Origin: CALKAL01 sp051846895
GTDB taxonomy: Bacteria > Bacillota > Bacilli > Bacillales > Alkalibacillaceae
Length of the DNA: 64,000 nt
NCBI GenBank assembly: GCA_051846895.1
Contig: JBPYCQ010000005.1
Span: 186,001 to 250,000, forward strand
Direction of reading: 5' to 3'
How positions within the stretch are numbered: the first letter of the stretch is position 1; each line of letters begins with the position of its first letter. The translations under genes were made by a program, and so were the position numbers. Under the pieces are notes generated by a model that saw nothing but the letters and a program-made list of their open reading frames with translations, was not told the DNA's origin and searched no databases. Shown piece after piece: positions 34,980 to 43,666 of the stretch.

Positions 34980-35062
34980 AATACCTTCCTATGATTCCAA
35001 ATCTCATAGTGAGCCACATTTTAAACTCATCCAATAATCACAAAAGAAAAGAGGTCATAAAA

Positions 35063-36061
35063 ATGATTAATGAAAAAGAAATTGCACATAACCTAATCAT
35101 TTTAATCGTGATCAAATCGCGACTCAACACAATCCATCGCTACATCGAACAACAACTCCAAAACGTCCGCGCAGGTCAATCCGGCGAGTTATCCCTTAAC
35201 TATTTTTTGCAACTGCTCGAACATGATTTTCTCATCATCCCAAACATCGAAATCAAACTAGGCAACACAACCTTCCAAATTGACCGCTTAATCATCACGA
35301 CCAAATTTTTATTAATTATTGAAATAAAAAATCATACCGGAACAATTGAGTTCAAACCAGAAATCGGACAAATGATTCAAACAATAAGAAATGAAAGAAA
35401 ACCATACGAATACCCAATCTCACAAGCCGAGACCCAAGCCCTAAAACTACAAGCATTTTTAAACCAACACGGCATCACCGTCCCACCAATCGAAACATTC
35501 GTCGTTTTTACAAATAAAAACGTCATCTTAGAAAGCGGAACTGAAGAACCAATTGATGAACGAATCATGACCGCATATGCCCTTCGAAACAAAATCAACC
35601 AACTATTCCTAAAATATAAAAATCGCCCGGACGTCATTGACCAAGAAAAAATCATACAACTAATAAACCAGCATAGAGCCCCATTTTCAAATAAATACAT
35701 TAAAAAACTCGGACTCACCCCAAAGGACTTTGCAACAGGCGTCAAATGCCCGAACTGCCAAGCACGACCGATGAAAAGAATTTGGGGAACATGGCAGTGC
35801 CAAATATGCGGCCACGAAAATAAAGAAGCTCACATAAACGCTCTGAAAGACTTTTATATTATCTTCGGCTCGCTTATTACCACCCGTCAAGCACAATACT
35901 GGCTGCAATTAACCTCAGAAAGCGTGGCAAGAAAACTACTTACAAACCTTCAATGTAGGAAGATGAACGGAAACAAAAACCGTTTATACGAATTACCGTT
36001 TAAATTTCCAACAGATTTTATTGAAATCGTAAAAAGCGATCCTGTATTTCAAAAATATTAG
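35063..36061 (+). CDS. NERD-domain protein with zinc ribbon
   Basis: A 332-residue predicted nuclease-related (NERD) protein. The NERD core at about 28-150 has GELSLNYFLQLLEHDFLI, FQIDRLIITTKFLLIIEIKN with the D...E-x-K pattern of restriction-like folds, and later FVVFTNKNVIL. A zinc ribbon follows (CPNCQARPMKRIWGTWQCQIC, four cysteines), then a helical end that looks like a winged helix. The role is unknown; DNA processing is the family guess. ATG 35063 follows AAGAGGT. It stands alone between two GGCTGATAA arrays, D3 and D4. Confidence 0.82.
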   Translation: MINEKEIAHNLIILIVIKSRLNTIHRYIEQQLQNVRAGQSGELSLNYFLQLLEHDFLIIPNIEIKLGNTTFQIDRLIITTKFLLIIEIKNHTGTIEFKPEIGQMIQTIRNERKPYEYPISQAETQALKLQAFLNQHGITVPPIETFVVFTNKNVILESGTEEPIDERIMTAYALRNKINQLFLKYKNRPDVIDQEKIIQLINQHRAPFSNKYIKKLGLTPKDFATGVKCPNCQARPMKRIWGTWQCQICGHENKEAHINALKDFYIIFGSLITTRQAQYWLQLTSESVARKLLTNLQCRKMNGNKNRLYELPFKFPTDFIEIVKSDPVFQKY

Positions 36062-36087
36062 TTGAAGCGAGACTATTACAATGTAAA

Positions 36088-36222
36088 ATTGGCTGATAAA
36101 TTGAAAATTGGCTGATAAATCCTAGAATCGGCTGATAACCCCTCAGAATTGGCTGATAACCAACCAAAACTGGCTGATAAGCTCGCGAAATTGGCTGACA
36201 ATCAAAAAAATTGGCTGATAAA
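36088..36222 (+). repeat. GGCTGATAA array D4, 7 units
   Basis: Core distances 19, 20, 21, 21, 21, 20. Core variants ATT, ATT, ATC, ATT, ACT, ATT, ATT. It begins 27 bases after the NERD gene stop. The remaining 36230-36500 is very C- and A-rich (runs of ACCACCCCCGAA type) and holds no gene I can support. Confidence 0.95.
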
Positions 36223-36558
36223 CTCAACTCGAAATGACACTCGTTTATCTAAAGGTAGCTCATCAACAATCACTCGGTTAAAAATAAGAGGAGCGCACTA
36301 CCCAACCCAAACTTAAATAACCGCCACCCCCGAAAACCAACCCACCACCCCCGAACAATATAACACCAACCCCAGCACCAAAAAACGAGTTAGAACTCAA
36401 ATTGGAGTACAAATCTTGAAGTACGTCAAGCAATATCACACACATCCCAGCCAAAAAAACCACGAAGCCAAACCAATAGTTTTCAAATAGTAAACATAAA
36501 CCAAACTATGATATACTACTATCGTAACAATATTAACGAAGAAAGAAGTGTTAACAAT

Positions 36559-37836
36559 ATGACAAAGATTTGTGTCATCGGACTAGGTTATATCGGACTA
36601 CCAACTGCAGCCCTATTTGCCAATAACGGCTACGAAGTCGTTGGAGTCGACGTCAACGAAAAAGTTGTAAAAAAAGTAAACGAAGGCAACATCCATATAG
36701 AAGAACCAGGCTTATCCGAGATGGTTCAACAAGCAATCCAAACCGGCAAATTCACAGCAAGCACAACACCGGTCAAATCAGACTATTACATTATCGCCGT
36801 GCCAACGCCAATTCATAAAGACAAAAAATCAAACCTGGCCTACGTCGTCAGCGCAACCGAAACAATCATGCCGTACGTCGAAAAAGGAAATACGATCATC
36901 GTCGAATCAACTATCCCACCGCGGACAATTAGCGATATCGTTGCACCAATCACACGCGAGCACGGCTTCAACCCAGACGAAAACGACATCTACCTAGCAC
37001 ACTGCCCAGAACGCGTCATCCCTGGAAACATCGTGCACGAACTAACACATAACCATCGCATCGTCGGCGGTTATACAAAAGAAGCAGCCGACCAAGCAGC
37101 AAAAATATACGAAGCAACCGTCAAAGGAGAAGTCAGAAAAACAGACGCCGTCGTAGCCGAAACATCCAAACTCATGGAAAACACATACCGCGACGTCAAT
37201 ATCGCACTCGCCAACGAACTCGCAAAAATCGCAGACGAGCTATCCATCGATGCATCACAAGTCATCGAAATGGCCAACATGCACCCGCGAGTTAACATAT
37301 TACAACCAGGCCCAGGCGTCGGCGGTCACTGCATACCAGTTGACCCATATTTCATCATTGAAAAAGCACCAAACATCGCACGACTCATGCAACTATCACG
37401 CGAAATTAACGACTCAATGCCAGAATTCGTCATAGATAAAATACACACACTAACTAAACATATCTCAGAACCAAAAATCGCGATACTCGGCCTAACATAC
37501 AAAGGAAACACATCCGACATGCGCGAAAGCCCAGCACTCGAAATCATCGAGCTACTCGATAAAGACGAGAAAAACATCACATTCAAATGTCACGATCCAT
37601 TCGTGGAAGAGGATGAAATTGACTTCGGTTACGAGCTTTATTCACTTGAAGAAACTTTGAAAGACGCCGATCTTGCCGTTGTTTTAGCAGATCATGACGT
37701 ATTTAAAGAACTTGATGCGAGCGCGTTTATCAGTAACATGAAAAAACCTGTTGTCTTTGATACACGTAATGTCTTCAAAAAAGATTTAGACGGCGTGACA
37801 ATCCATACGCTGACTAATTTCACGAAGATCCAATAA
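36559..37836 (+). CDS. UDP-N-acetyl-D-mannosamine dehydrogenase-type enzyme (WecC/TuaD superfamily)
   Basis: NAD-dependent nucleotide-sugar dehydrogenase making a UDP-uronic acid; 425 residues from ATG 36559. The Rossmann motif VIGLGYIGLPTAALFANNGY opens the protein. The catalytic cysteine lies in GPGVGGHCIPVDPYF (about Cys258), and the C-terminal domain begins AILGLTYKGNTSDMRESPAL. The pattern is closer to WecC-type UDP-ManNAc dehydrogenases than to UDP-glucose dehydrogenase. Codons before about 37,600 end mostly in C or A and change abruptly to T-ended ones after. It is probably co-transcribed with the next gene (12-base gap). Confidence 0.88.
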   Translation: MTKICVIGLGYIGLPTAALFANNGYEVVGVDVNEKVVKKVNEGNIHIEEPGLSEMVQQAIQTGKFTASTTPVKSDYYIIAVPTPIHKDKKSNLAYVVSATETIMPYVEKGNTIIVESTIPPRTISDIVAPITREHGFNPDENDIYLAHCPERVIPGNIVHELTHNHRIVGGYTKEAADQAAKIYEATVKGEVRKTDAVVAETSKLMENTYRDVNIALANELAKIADELSIDASQVIEMANMHPRVNILQPGPGVGGHCIPVDPYFIIEKAPNIARLMQLSREINDSMPEFVIDKIHTLTKHISEPKIAILGLTYKGNTSDMRESPALEIIELLDKDEKNITFKCHDPFVEEDEIDFGYELYSLEETLKDADLAVVLADHDVFKELDASAFISNMKKPVVFDTRNVFKKDLDGVTIHTLTNFTKIQ

Positions 37837-37848
37837 GGAGAATGACGA

Positions 37849-38877
37849 ATGATTCGATTTTACCAAAAGGGCGATGAGGCAAGTCTCAACGCCCTCTTTT
37901 ATGACGTTTTTAATAAAAAGAGGTCTGAAGCGGCGTTTGCTTGGAAATTTATCAATCATCCAAATGAGAACAACCCGTGGATTTTAGTTTATGAAGAAGA
38001 CGGGCGGATTCTAGGCTCTATTGCCCTATGGGTGAAGGACGCTTTTATCCATGGTGAGAAAAAACTAATTGCCCTCCGCTGCGATACGATGGTTCATCCC
38101 GACGCGCGCGGGAAAGGCGTGTACGGTGCGCTAAACGAAAAAATGATTGAAGAAGCAGAAAAGCAAGGCATCACATACTTATACGGCTTCCCATCCAAAA
38201 TGGCGAAAGACCGTTTAATAAAAAAAACAGGCGGAAAACACCTTGAAGATATTTCACGATTCACAATGATCTTCCGTCCATTTAACATATTATCCAAACA
38301 AATCCCAGTCACAAAAATTATGAAGCCACTCGATGAATGGCGGACGAAGCGAAAACTTAACCGCGTACAAAAAGTACTCGACCATGAAAAATATAAAACA
38401 GAACCACTTGAAAAATTCGACTCAAGCGTCAATGAACTAGTAGAAAAAACGAAGGACATGCGCCCTGTTATGATTAGACGCACTGAAAAATACTTGAACT
38501 GGCGTTACTTTGAGCACCCTGACAAAACTTATAAAGTGTTCGCCATTCGTGAAGACGAGCACTTATTAGGCTATATTGTGATTAACCAAGAAGAAAGCAA
38601 AAACAAAGTCGGCTCAATCATCGATGCTCTCGCAATTGACGATGACGACATCTGGCAAATCCTCGTGCGCCGCGCTGTTGTTGAACTCGGACAATGCGAC
38701 TTCATCCAGTCATGGGCGATCCCAGGAACACAGCTCGCAAAGATACTTCAACAAGTCGGCTTCTTCGAAAAAGACAAACCAATGCCACTTGTCGGCAACC
38801 TCATCGACCAAGCATTCGAAGACATCCACGACTACAAAGCCTTTTACATCACACAAGGCGACGTCGATTCATTCTAA
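37849..38877 (+). CDS. GNAT family N-acetyltransferase
   Basis: A 342-residue acetyltransferase. The acetyl-CoA motif A is CDTMVHPDARGKGVYGALNEK (about 84-105), and the N-terminal FYQKGDEASLNALF and FAWKFINHPN are typical of a long GNAT group found in polysaccharide loci. The C-terminal half looks like a second, degenerate GNAT domain. Adjacent to the UDP-sugar dehydrogenase, a sugar N-acetyltransferase role is plausible but not proven. The RBS AAGGAG precedes ATG. Confidence 0.8.
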   Translation: MIRFYQKGDEASLNALFYDVFNKKRSEAAFAWKFINHPNENNPWILVYEEDGRILGSIALWVKDAFIHGEKKLIALRCDTMVHPDARGKGVYGALNEKMIEEAEKQGITYLYGFPSKMAKDRLIKKTGGKHLEDISRFTMIFRPFNILSKQIPVTKIMKPLDEWRTKRKLNRVQKVLDHEKYKTEPLEKFDSSVNELVEKTKDMRPVMIRRTEKYLNWRYFEHPDKTYKVFAIREDEHLLGYIVINQEESKNKVGSIIDALAIDDDDIWQILVRRAVVELGQCDFIQSWAIPGTQLAKILQQVGFFEKDKPMPLVGNLIDQAFEDIHDYKAFYITQGDVDSF

Positions 38878-38930
38878 AAAGCCTTGGGAAAATGCACTTT
38901 TGAGGTAGCATCTTCCCAAGGCTTTTTTTG
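38877..38930 (+). terminator. Rho-independent terminator after the GNAT gene
   Basis: GCCTTGGGAA pairs with TTCCCAAGGC, with a long loop and TTTTTTT. Confidence 0.88.
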
Positions 38931-39040
38931 ACTAAGCGATTGAATTTATAGTCATTTTAAACCAACTGATAAAACTACGGCGGCGCTCTAAATCCAATAT
39001 CAATCACCACCGGCTCATTTGCGCCAGATTCACAACATTA

Positions 39041-39070
39041 GAACGTTTCCGGCCGCGACCGGAAACGAAC
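39041..39070. repeat. CGTTTCCGGC inverted repeat, copy 3
   Basis: Arms CGTTTCCGG and CCGGAAACG with a five-base loop, preceded and followed by GAA and AAC as in the copies at 29418 and 29723, and again ahead of a GGCTGATAA array. Confidence 0.82.
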
Positions 39071-39103
39071 AATATAAATCCAATTCAGTGAGTCTGAGAG
39101 ATA

Positions 39104-39240
39104 ATTGGCTGATAAACTGAAATTTGGCTGACAAATCTCATAATCGGCTGACAACCAACTGAAATTGGCTGACAAACCCACGAAATCGGCTGATAACCAC
39201 CCAAAACTGGCTGATAAATCAAAAAATCGGCTGATAAATT
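39104..39240 (+). repeat. GGCTGATAA array D5, 7 units
   Basis: Core distances 19, 20, 21, 21, 21, 20; core variants ATT, TTT, ATC, ATT, ATC, ACT, ATC. Some cores read GGCTGACAA. The hairpin at 39041 precedes it. Confidence 0.94.
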
Positions 39241-39299
39241 TCTTGATTAATCGGATTCCATACAAAGAATCGGCTCAAAAGAAAACCCGACACATTTGA

Positions 39300-39437
39300 A
39301 TTGGCTGGCAAATCCGAAATTGGGCTGGCAAATCCCAGAATCGGCTGGCAATCGGCCAAAACTGGCTGGCAACTCATCAAAATTGGCTGCGAACCCCCCG
39401 AAATCGGCTGGCAACAACCCAAAATTGGCTGGCAAAA
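39300..39437 (+). repeat. Array D6, 7 units, variant core GGCTGGCAA
   Basis: Core distances 20 (19 plus one extra G), 20, 21, 21, 21, 21. The core has changed from GGCTGATAA to GGCTGGCAA in nearly every unit (one GGCTGCGAA), so the change was spread through the array in concert. Just upstream a lone GAATCGGCT is a possible remnant. Confidence 0.9.
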
Positions 39438-39498
39438 ACCCCAGAAAATCAGAAACATCAGAAATAAAAATCCGAGACCTACTCACTATAAAAATTCA

Positions 39499-39822
39499 TT
39501 ACAACGTATGCTTCAGGAACCCAGCAAAATTCTCCTTACCCTGATACGCCTGACTCGCCAAATATATATACCCAATCCCAAAACCAAGCGCCATCAACAT
39601 AAGAAGCTGTAGCGTGCCACCCAAACTATATGTAACCAAAACAATAAAAAGAAAAATCACATACAAACTAAGCGCCTGCTGACCATGCCGCTGAATAAAA
39701 CGACTATCCTTTCTCATCACCAACCAGATCACAAGTCCAACCACACTAAGCTGAAAAACATAACAAAGATATATAATAGCAGAAACCTTTCGCTCAACCA
39801 CTGGATTTCTCTCTATTTCCAT
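39499..39822 (-). CDS. DUF4870-like small membrane protein
   Basis: A 107-residue membrane protein from ATG 39822, with three or four predicted helices (ISAIIYLCYVFQLSVVGLVI-like, then LSLYVIFLFIVLVTYSL and LLMLMALGFGIGYIY). The central FIQRHGQQALSLYVIFL matches the H-x-x-QAL pattern of DUF4870. AAAGGGGG lies seven bases upstream of the chosen start; the upstream extension to 39858 is less likely. Function unknown. It is convergent with the GNAT gene, with two arrays in between. Confidence 0.75.
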   Translation of the reverse strand: MEIERNPVVERKVSAIIYLCYVFQLSVVGLVIWLVMRKDSRFIQRHGQQALSLYVIFLFIVLVTYSLGGTLQLLMLMALGFGIGYIYLASQAYQGKENFAGFLKHTL

Positions 39823-40109
39823 CCAAGAGCCCCCTTTATTCGACATAAAATAATACATATTATACTATAAAACAGCCGAAAATTGAGCGAAAATTTAATT
39901 AAAATTAGTGTAAGAATCAAAAGTAGATACTAACTTATCATAATAAATCCCAACAAACCCTGAAATTACCCAGCACCACCAAATTGGCTAATAATATTGA
40001 AATAAGAAGGAGTCCCGATTAGGTAATAAAACAATTAATTAATCGCACCACGCACCCAAGTAACTCATTCCACACAAATACTCTCCAACTCAACTAACCT
40101 ACCACACAC

Positions 40110-41648
40110 TTACTCACTCCGCTCACAAACCCGCGCCTCAACCTTAGCCTCTAACAACCTCTGAAACACATCACTCTTACCATACTCCGTCTTTGCCCAC
40201 ATCTCTTGATTTTTCTCTAGATCAACAAGCGTCAAGCACGAATAATCATTGCCACCGAACGTCAAATCAGCATTCACTTGATACCATAAGTCAGGCGCCT
40301 TCTCATCCGTTCGAATCCACGCACCACCAAGCGCTTCAACCCCAAGCCGTAATTCATACGCCGCATCCAAATAAACCTCATCACCAGACACAAAATAAGC
40401 CTGAAGCAAATAATAAATCTCACCAAGCACATGATTCAAGCTCGCATGCGGAGTTTCAGTAATCCCAGGCCCGTCATAATCAGCCAACAAGACAGCACCA
40501 CCAACATCAATCACATTGTCACCATCCAAAGCCTCAACTAAATAATCCGCATACGTCAAAAACTCATCCGTATAATCAAAACCAAACACTTCCTCAACCC
40601 GAAGCAAATAATTCCCTAACGCCTCATTGTGCCGCGTATCATAGTACAACGCATGAATCCCATACGGCTCCTTCAACCACGTACTCGTAAACTCCGTAGG
40701 CAACAACTTATACTCAGAAAACTCATCCCAAAGCGACTCGAGCATCACGAGCGTATTCAACACGACAAGCTCATCATAAAGCTGCCCGTACTCAGCATAA
40801 GCCTCCACATGATCCGCCCGATTCCGGAACTGATACCCAATATTCCGACCAAACCCCATCTCATGAAAAGGCTCAATCGACCACGGTAACTTCGCATAAA
40901 CCCCATGCGGCGTCACCCACTTATGATACCGCCGATAATTCTCCGTCATATCCGCCTTCACTGCATCTAACCGCTCACGAGACAACAATCCATTCTCACC
41001 ATACATCAACCACATCTCAAACCGCTCACTCTCATCCGGATAAGAAAAATCAACCCGAACCCCATCACGACTCACAACAACATCCTCAACATGCTCGTCC
41101 AACACACGAACACGACTATAATTCCCATCACCATAATCCTTCCGCAAATCATGCGACAACACACCACGCCCAACTAACAACTCACCACCAGACGCCAACG
41201 AAACCAACCCATAAGGCCCCTTCACCGGATCAACACCAACCGTCGAATCATGCGAAATATCATACTCCAACCCAGTAAAATCATGCCATTCCGCATCACC
41301 ATCCCAACTAATCGAAACCACACCATCCCGAGCACCATCACGCACAACCTCAATAAAAAAATAACCCCCAGCCTCAGTCAACTCCCGATGCGTCAACACC
41401 GCCTCACCAACCCGACCCCAGGTACCAAACAAATCATAATAATAAACCATATCACGCCCACGCCCAAACACACGCTCATCCGTCCCAGTCAACTCAGCAC
41501 GCACACGCTCATCCTCAACCATCACCGAAAAAAAACCATGCTCAAACTGAGGCGACACCACATGCGACGGCCGATTCAAAAAAACTAACCCAGCAAGAAT
41601 AAACACCCCAACAAAACCTAAAATTATGTAAACCCACTTACGACTCAT
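40110..41648 (-). CDS. Membrane-anchored protein, possible D-glucuronyl C5-epimerase-like
   Basis: A 512-residue protein with an N-terminal signal anchor (about 4-23) and a large extracellular part. The second half is helical with aromatic-rich repeats (MVMLESLWDEFSEY, LGNYLLRVEEVFGFDY, and HASLNHVLGEIYYLLQAYFV), which resembles alpha/alpha-barrel enzymes such as the C-terminal domain of glucuronyl C5-epimerases. This is a weak resemblance only. ATG 41648 is chosen over 41666 because GGGGTG precedes it. The coding strand is unusually G- and T-rich. It lies in the wall-polymer region; sugar modification is a guess. Confidence 0.5.
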   Translation of the reverse strand: MSRKWVYIILGFVGVFILAGLVFLNRPSHVVSPQFEHGFFSVMVEDERVRAELTGTDERVFGRGRDMVYYYDLFGTWGRVGEAVLTHRELTEAGGYFFIEVVRDGARDGVVSISWDGDAEWHDFTGLEYDISHDSTVGVDPVKGPYGLVSLASGGELLVGRGVLSHDLRKDYGDGNYSRVRVLDEHVEDVVVSRDGVRVDFSYPDESERFEMWLMYGENGLLSRERLDAVKADMTENYRRYHKWVTPHGVYAKLPWSIEPFHEMGFGRNIGYQFRNRADHVEAYAEYGQLYDELVVLNTLVMLESLWDEFSEYKLLPTEFTSTWLKEPYGIHALYYDTRHNEALGNYLLRVEEVFGFDYTDEFLTYADYLVEALDGDNVIDVGGAVLLADYDGPGITETPHASLNHVLGEIYYLLQAYFVSGDEVYLDAAYELRLGVEALGGAWIRTDEKAPDLWYQVNADLTFGGNDYSCLTLVDLEKNQEMWAKTEYGKSDVFQRLLEAKVEARVCERSE

Positions 41649-41680
41649 CCAATCACCCCAAAACACAATTAAACAAATAA

Positions 41681-41797
41681 ATTGGCCGATAAATCAAAAA
41701 TTGGCTGACAAATCCCCAAATCGGCTGATAAATCCCCCGAATTGGCTGATAACCATTCAAAATCGGCTGATAACCACTCAAAACTGGCTGATAAATC
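41681..41797 (+). repeat. GGCTGATAA array D7, 6 units
   Basis: Core distances 19, 20, 21, 21, 21; core variants ATT, ATT, ATC, ATT, ATC, ACT. It begins 33 bases upstream of the start of the minus-strand gene at 41648, so it lies where a promoter would be expected. Confidence 0.94.
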
Positions 41798-41860
41798 TAG
41801 CACCACTCCAACCAACCCAACCAAAAAATCACCACACTCCCATCATTTCCATTATATTTG

Positions 41861-41890
41861 AAAAAATTCCCGGCACCCGCCAGGAATTAA
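41861..41890 (-). terminator. Rho-independent terminator of the murJ-like operon (minus strand)
   Basis: On the minus strand ATTCC-GGC pairs with GCC-GGAAT with a small mismatch, followed by TTTTTT. Confidence 0.7.
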
Positions 41891-41942
41891 TTAAAAGACT
41901 TCCAAAACCTTCATCTACATGTTCACCGACAAATCCAGCACC

Positions 41943-42140
41943 TCACCAATCAGTAGCACAACTTCCAGCACCAGCCATAGTAGGCGTTATGGTAGCGACC
42001 GCAATAGTCCCGCCGATTAAGTAAGTGGTTACTGCTTTAATCACTACATCAGACCAAACTGCAGCACAGTCACCACCACCAACAGCACCAGTAGCCCTAC
42101 AGAACCACCAGCCACCGACCACAGCATAACCAACTCTCAA
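41943..42140 (-). CDS. Doubtful 65-codon frame downstream of the murJ-like gene
   Basis: A Gly/Ala/Val-rich frame starts at TTG 42140, six bases after the murJ-like stop and before the terminator at 41861. It has several GG pairs, three or four Cys/Trp, and a hydrophobic centre (YLIGGTIAVATITPTM), a little like a peptide toxin precursor. There is no convincing ribosome site, and G/T-rich DNA makes such frames by chance. I give it only because the interval would otherwise be an unexplained stretch within the transcript. Confidence 0.2.
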   Translation of the reverse strand: MRVGYAVVGGWWFCRATGAVGGGDCAAVWSDVVIKAVTTYLIGGTIAVATITPTMAGAGSCATDW

Positions 42141-42146
42141 TCCACC

Positions 42147-43664
42147 CTACTTCATCCGCGCAATCCGAATCATCGCATTAAACCCTTCACGATAAAACAA
42201 ATAAATCGCACCAACATACGTCAGCACCCCAACAGGCACCAACAACATAATCTGCCACAACGAATACCAATCAGACACACCCGTAAACCGTTGCAACAAC
42301 CAAATCGGCACCGCCATAATCAACGACGGAATAACCACCTTCACTAATAAAGCCAAAATACGAACTAACTCACGTCTCTCATACATCGAATATAACGCAA
42401 TCGTCGCCGCACTCGCATAATAAATCGACACGATCGAACTCGACATCGCAAGCCCTGGATAACCCAGCTCAAGCGGTCCAACAAACAACCAGTTCAGAAA
42501 CGCATTCAACACAATCGTCACCGAACTAATCTTCAATATACGCTTCGTCCAGCCCTGCGCATACATCCCCTTAACCGCAACCGTGAGCAAGCCCTGCGTC
42601 ACAATTATCGGAATATACCACTTCAACGCCAAAAACGTATTATACGTATCCTGAGCCGTGAACTGCCCGCGCTCATAAATAAACGATATAATCTGTTCAC
42701 CTAACAAATACGTCCCAACCGCAATCGGCACAAGCGCCATAATCCCAATCTGATACCCACTATAAAGCGTTTCCTTAAACAACTTCCGATCATTCGCACG
42801 TTCCGACATCAACGTAAAAATAATCGCCAAAATCGTCGTCGTAAAAATCGTCGTCGGAATACTCATCAACAAAGACGCATTATTCAAATAAGTTACCGCA
42901 CCACTAATCGTCCCCGTCGCAAACAACTTATTTACAAACACATTAATATGCCCAACCGAAGAATGCAACAACGCCGGAATTAACAAAATAAAAAACGTCT
43001 TCTTAAACTCATCATCCATTTCCAACGTCGGCAACCACTTAAACTTCGCACGCACTAACGAATAAAACTGAACAATGACACCTAAAAACGTCCCAAACAC
43101 AAACCCATAAGCAATACTAAAAATACCCCAAATATCCGCAAACAATAATACAAAAATAACCGACATTAACGTCCCTAAAATCTTCGACACCTGCGTCGGA
43201 ACAAAAATACGCCTCGACTGCAAATAAGACTCAAGCACACTACTAAGCGCAATCACAACCATGAAAATGAAAAACACCTGCGTAATATCAATCGCAATTT
43301 CCTCAGTGACCGGATGCATCGATCCAAACGCAAACGGCACAATCCAAGGCGTAAAGAAATAGATGACTACCGACAAACCCCCAAAAAACAAAACAACACG
43401 ATTCAATAAACTCGACGCATCCCGCTCAGCCCTCTTCAAATCACGCTGACGAAATTTTACATAATGCGGTAAAAAAGCCGAGTTAAACCCATTTGCGACA
43501 ACCGCCAAAATAAGTGTCACAAACGTAAAAGCAAGGAGGAACCCATCCGTATATTCATTTGCACCGAATTCCTTAGCTATTATACTTTCACGAACAAAAC
43601 CTAACAGCTTCAAGAATATCGATAATAACGTCGTCCATATAGCCGCTTGTTTTAATTTAGACAT
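42147..43664 (-). CDS. MurJ/MVF-type polysaccharide or lipid II flippase
   Basis: A 505-residue membrane protein of the MOP superfamily with about 14 predicted helices. The N-terminus (LGFVRESIIAKEFGANEYTDGFLLAF) and the ERGQFTAQDT segment are MurJ-type features. It flips a lipid-linked precursor across the membrane. In this region a wall-polymer intermediate is likely, but lipid II cannot be excluded. The gene ends two bases from the upstream glycosyltransferase, so both are one operon. The coding strand is G/T-rich. Confidence 0.87.
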   Translation of the reverse strand: MSKLKQAAIWTTLLSIFLKLLGFVRESIIAKEFGANEYTDGFLLAFTFVTLILAVVANGFNSAFLPHYVKFRQRDLKRAERDASSLLNRVVLFFGGLSVVIYFFTPWIVPFAFGSMHPVTEEIAIDITQVFFIFMVVIALSSVLESYLQSRRIFVPTQVSKILGTLMSVIFVLLFADIWGIFSIAYGFVFGTFLGVIVQFYSLVRAKFKWLPTLEMDDEFKKTFFILLIPALLHSSVGHINVFVNKLFATGTISGAVTYLNNASLLMSIPTTIFTTTILAIIFTLMSERANDRKLFKETLYSGYQIGIMALVPIAVGTYLLGEQIISFIYERGQFTAQDTYNTFLALKWYIPIIVTQGLLTVAVKGMYAQGWTKRILKISSVTIVLNAFLNWLFVGPLELGYPGLAMSSSIVSIYYASAATIALYSMYERRELVRILALLVKVVIPSLIMAVPIWLLQRFTGVSDWYSLWQIMLLVPVGVLTYVGAIYLFYREGFNAMIRIARMK

Positions 43665-43666
43665 CG

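Noticed and set aside
36278..36463. 61-codon hydrophobic Gly-rich frame on the minus strand
   Set aside because: G/T-rich DNA yields such frames by chance; no ribosome site before the GTG start. Worth a homology search but not supported.
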